Of a stretch of DNA of 38,076 bases, positions 37,249-38,076 are shown in pieces. The translations under genes were made by a program, and so were the position numbers. The first letter of the stretch is position 1. Each line of letters starts with the position of its first letter. The notes beneath the pieces were generated by a model. It made no database searches. It was not told the DNA's origin and saw only the letters and a list, made by a program, of their open reading frames with translations. The stretch spans positions 1 to 38,076 of the forward strand of contig NZ_FMXC01000022.1 of the NCBI RefSeq assembly GCF_900103655.1. Reading direction: 5' to 3'. This DNA is from Lactobacillus kefiranofaciens (lineage in GTDB: Bacteria; Bacillota; Bacilli; Lactobacillales; Lactobacillaceae).

Positions 37249-37491
37249 CTAACTGTTTGCTCTTAGTGCATAAAATAATAACCAATCATCATTATAAGAT
37301 CTATCAACATGAACATGATACAGTGGCGGATGTGTTCCGTGTATCACTCCTAATTTATGCTTTTCTTTTAATTCTTTGAAATTCTCAGCTTCAATTAGTT
37401 CTACTATTTTATTAACTTTAGTTAAGTCATAATGTTTCTTTTTATACTTCTTGGCGGTCCTTAAAAAATACTTTTTAGGTATAACTTTCAT
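37249..37491 (-). pseudogene. RelE/YafQ-type toxin, probably truncated at the C-terminus
   Basis: 80 residues: MKVIPKKYFLRTAKKYKKKH, an alpha-helical pair, then LGVIHGTHPPLYHVHVDRSYNDDWLLFYALRANS. This matches the RelE/YafQ mRNA-interferase fold up to the strand DDWLLFY. The usual last strand and RTGTHSxLF-type end, with the catalytic His, are missing. The stop falls where the left end of the TnpB element begins, and the sequence beyond the element's right end does not encode the missing part. The ATG overlaps the antitoxin stop by 1 nt (TAATG). Probably inactive; a naturally short toxin is possible. Confidence 0.65.
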
Positions 37492-37760
37492 TAATTTAAA
37501 TCCTTTAGCCAGTTTTTACTAAAATCTTCTGCTGAAGAATATTCTTTACCATTACTTTTTTCATCATGCATTTCTTTAATAACTTCTAAAGCACCATTAT
37601 CAGCTTTAGGTGTAAATGGTAGTTTTTGTTGTTGAATCACAGCAGTATAAAAAAATCTAGTAGCCGTTGCCATATCCATTCCCATAGATTTAAAAGTAGC
37701 CTGTGCTTCCTCTTTCATACTTTTAGGAAGTTTCATGTTAAAATTAGCCGTTTCGCTCAT
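37491..37760 (-). CDS. RelB/DinJ-family antitoxin
   Basis: 89 residues from the ATG at 37760 (GAGGTG 6 nt upstream). The N-terminal ribbon-helix-helix MSETANFNMKLPKSMKEEA is followed by MGMDMATATRFFYTAVIQQQKLPF, the standard DinJ/RelB signature, and a flexible acidic C-terminus that would wrap the toxin. It represses its own operon in known systems. Its start lies only about 20 nt from the end of an IS256-family element, so the native promoter is gone. Confidence 0.88.
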   Translation of the reverse strand: MSETANFNMKLPKSMKEEAQATFKSMGMDMATATRFFYTAVIQQQKLPFTPKADNGALEVIKEMHDEKSNGKEYSSAEDFSKNWLKDLN

Positions 37761-37779
37761 ATATGTCACCTCTTAAGAA

Positions 37780-38076
37780 ACTGTCAAATCTTTTGTGTAA
37801 ATAAATCTTTCTCGTAGATTGATTTTTTTAATTAATTATTTATTCAAAATAGGATTCTAGAGTGTCTTGTACTTGACCAAAGCCTTTATGAATTCGCTTG
37901 AAATATCGATCATTGTAGCTCATTGCTTGTATTCCAATGAAAGTATCAAGCGACTGTTCATTTGGAAACTCTGCTTTAGGTTTGGCTTTGCGCTTAACAA
38001 CATTATTAAAGGATTCAATCATGTTAGTTGAATAGATTGAACTTCTGATCTGTTTCGGATAGTTATAAAAAACTAG
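37780..38076 (-). mobile_element. IS256-family insertion sequence, 3' part (runs off the window)
   Basis: Begins with a terminal repeat (37780-37802; the same 23 nt occur alone at 8213-8235) and includes the 3' end of the transposase gene. The rest of the element lies beyond 38076. Confidence 0.75.
37840..38076 (-). CDS. IS256-family (mutator-type) transposase, C-terminal part
   Basis: 78 codons open to the window edge. They read YPKQIRSSIYSTNMIESFNN, the highly conserved C-terminal block of mutator/IS256 transposases, followed by a basic stretch and a C-terminal helix ending in SYFE. The catalytic Asp and Glu residues are outside the window. The stop is 37 nt from the terminal repeat, normal for the family. 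Confidence 0.88.
   Translation of the reverse strand, partial: LVFYNYPKQIRSSIYSTNMIESFNNVVKRKAKPKAEFPNEQSLDTFIGIQAMSYNDRYFKRIHKGFGQVQDTLESYFE

Noticed and set aside
37780..37802. Outward promoter from the IS256 end driving the antitoxin.
   Set aside because: TTGACA is present, but the needed -10 position coincides with the start codon, so a normal leader is impossible.

Overview
The window reads as a low-GC lactobacillus chromosome of the Lactobacillus delbrueckii group. The acidophilus/helveticus/crispatus/gallinarum cluster fits best. Pointers are a galKTM - lacA - lacS - lacR - lacLM - galE cluster in the order known from that group, a LacS-type GPH symporter with a fused EIIA domain, a split GH2 beta-galactosidase (LacL/LacM), an S-layer-type SLAP protein, and many insertion sequences. 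I cannot name the species from sequence alone.

Layout. (1) 1-4400 is accessory DNA: a lone IS200/IS605-type TnpB gene with its right end, a tiny-peptide locus that looks like a type I toxin-antitoxin module, two proteins of unknown function, and an IS3 fragment joined to a stump of hsdS. (2) 4446-6005 is an intact type I methylase gene (hsdM) without a usable specificity subunit and without hsdR in view. (3) 6178-9154 holds a frameshifted TcaA-like zinc-ribbon protein, a PNPOx-fold protein whose promoter appears to use the end of a vanished IS256 element, and a secreted SLAP-domain protein. (4) 9231-14170 is one leftward gene train: small alarmone synthetase, response regulator, histidine kinase, MFS exporter, OsmC (frameshifted), and an aldo-keto-reductase-like protein without its catalytic residues. 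(5) 14325-20966 is a raffinose-type operon (transporter, alpha-galactosidase, sucrose phosphorylase) with a divergent AraC regulator; two of its three structural genes carry frameshifts. (6) 21943-34926 is the lactose/galactose cluster. (7) 35031-38076 is again accessory: a frameshifted acetyltransferase, a second TnpB element, a RelBE-like pair hemmed in by mobile DNA, and the 3' part of an IS256-family element running off the window.

How the genes work together. LacS imports lactose, LacA (GH42) and LacLM (GH2) hydrolyse it, and GalM, GalK, GalT and GalE run the Leloir pathway. Four promoters (galK, lacS, lacR, lacL) plus galE carry copies of an AGTAAA-N3-TTTACT palindrome, the probable LacR operator. 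The galK and lacS promoters also have a perfect CcpA cre site just downstream of the -10, and lacL has a one-mismatch copy. The raffinose operon has its own perfect cre.

Five genes (tcaA-like, osmC, gtfA, raffinose permease, acetyltransferase) are each broken by a 1-2 nt indel, and repairing that single indel restores an uninterrupted frame. This is either recent genome decay or base-calling error. No tRNA, rRNA or CRISPR array was seen.
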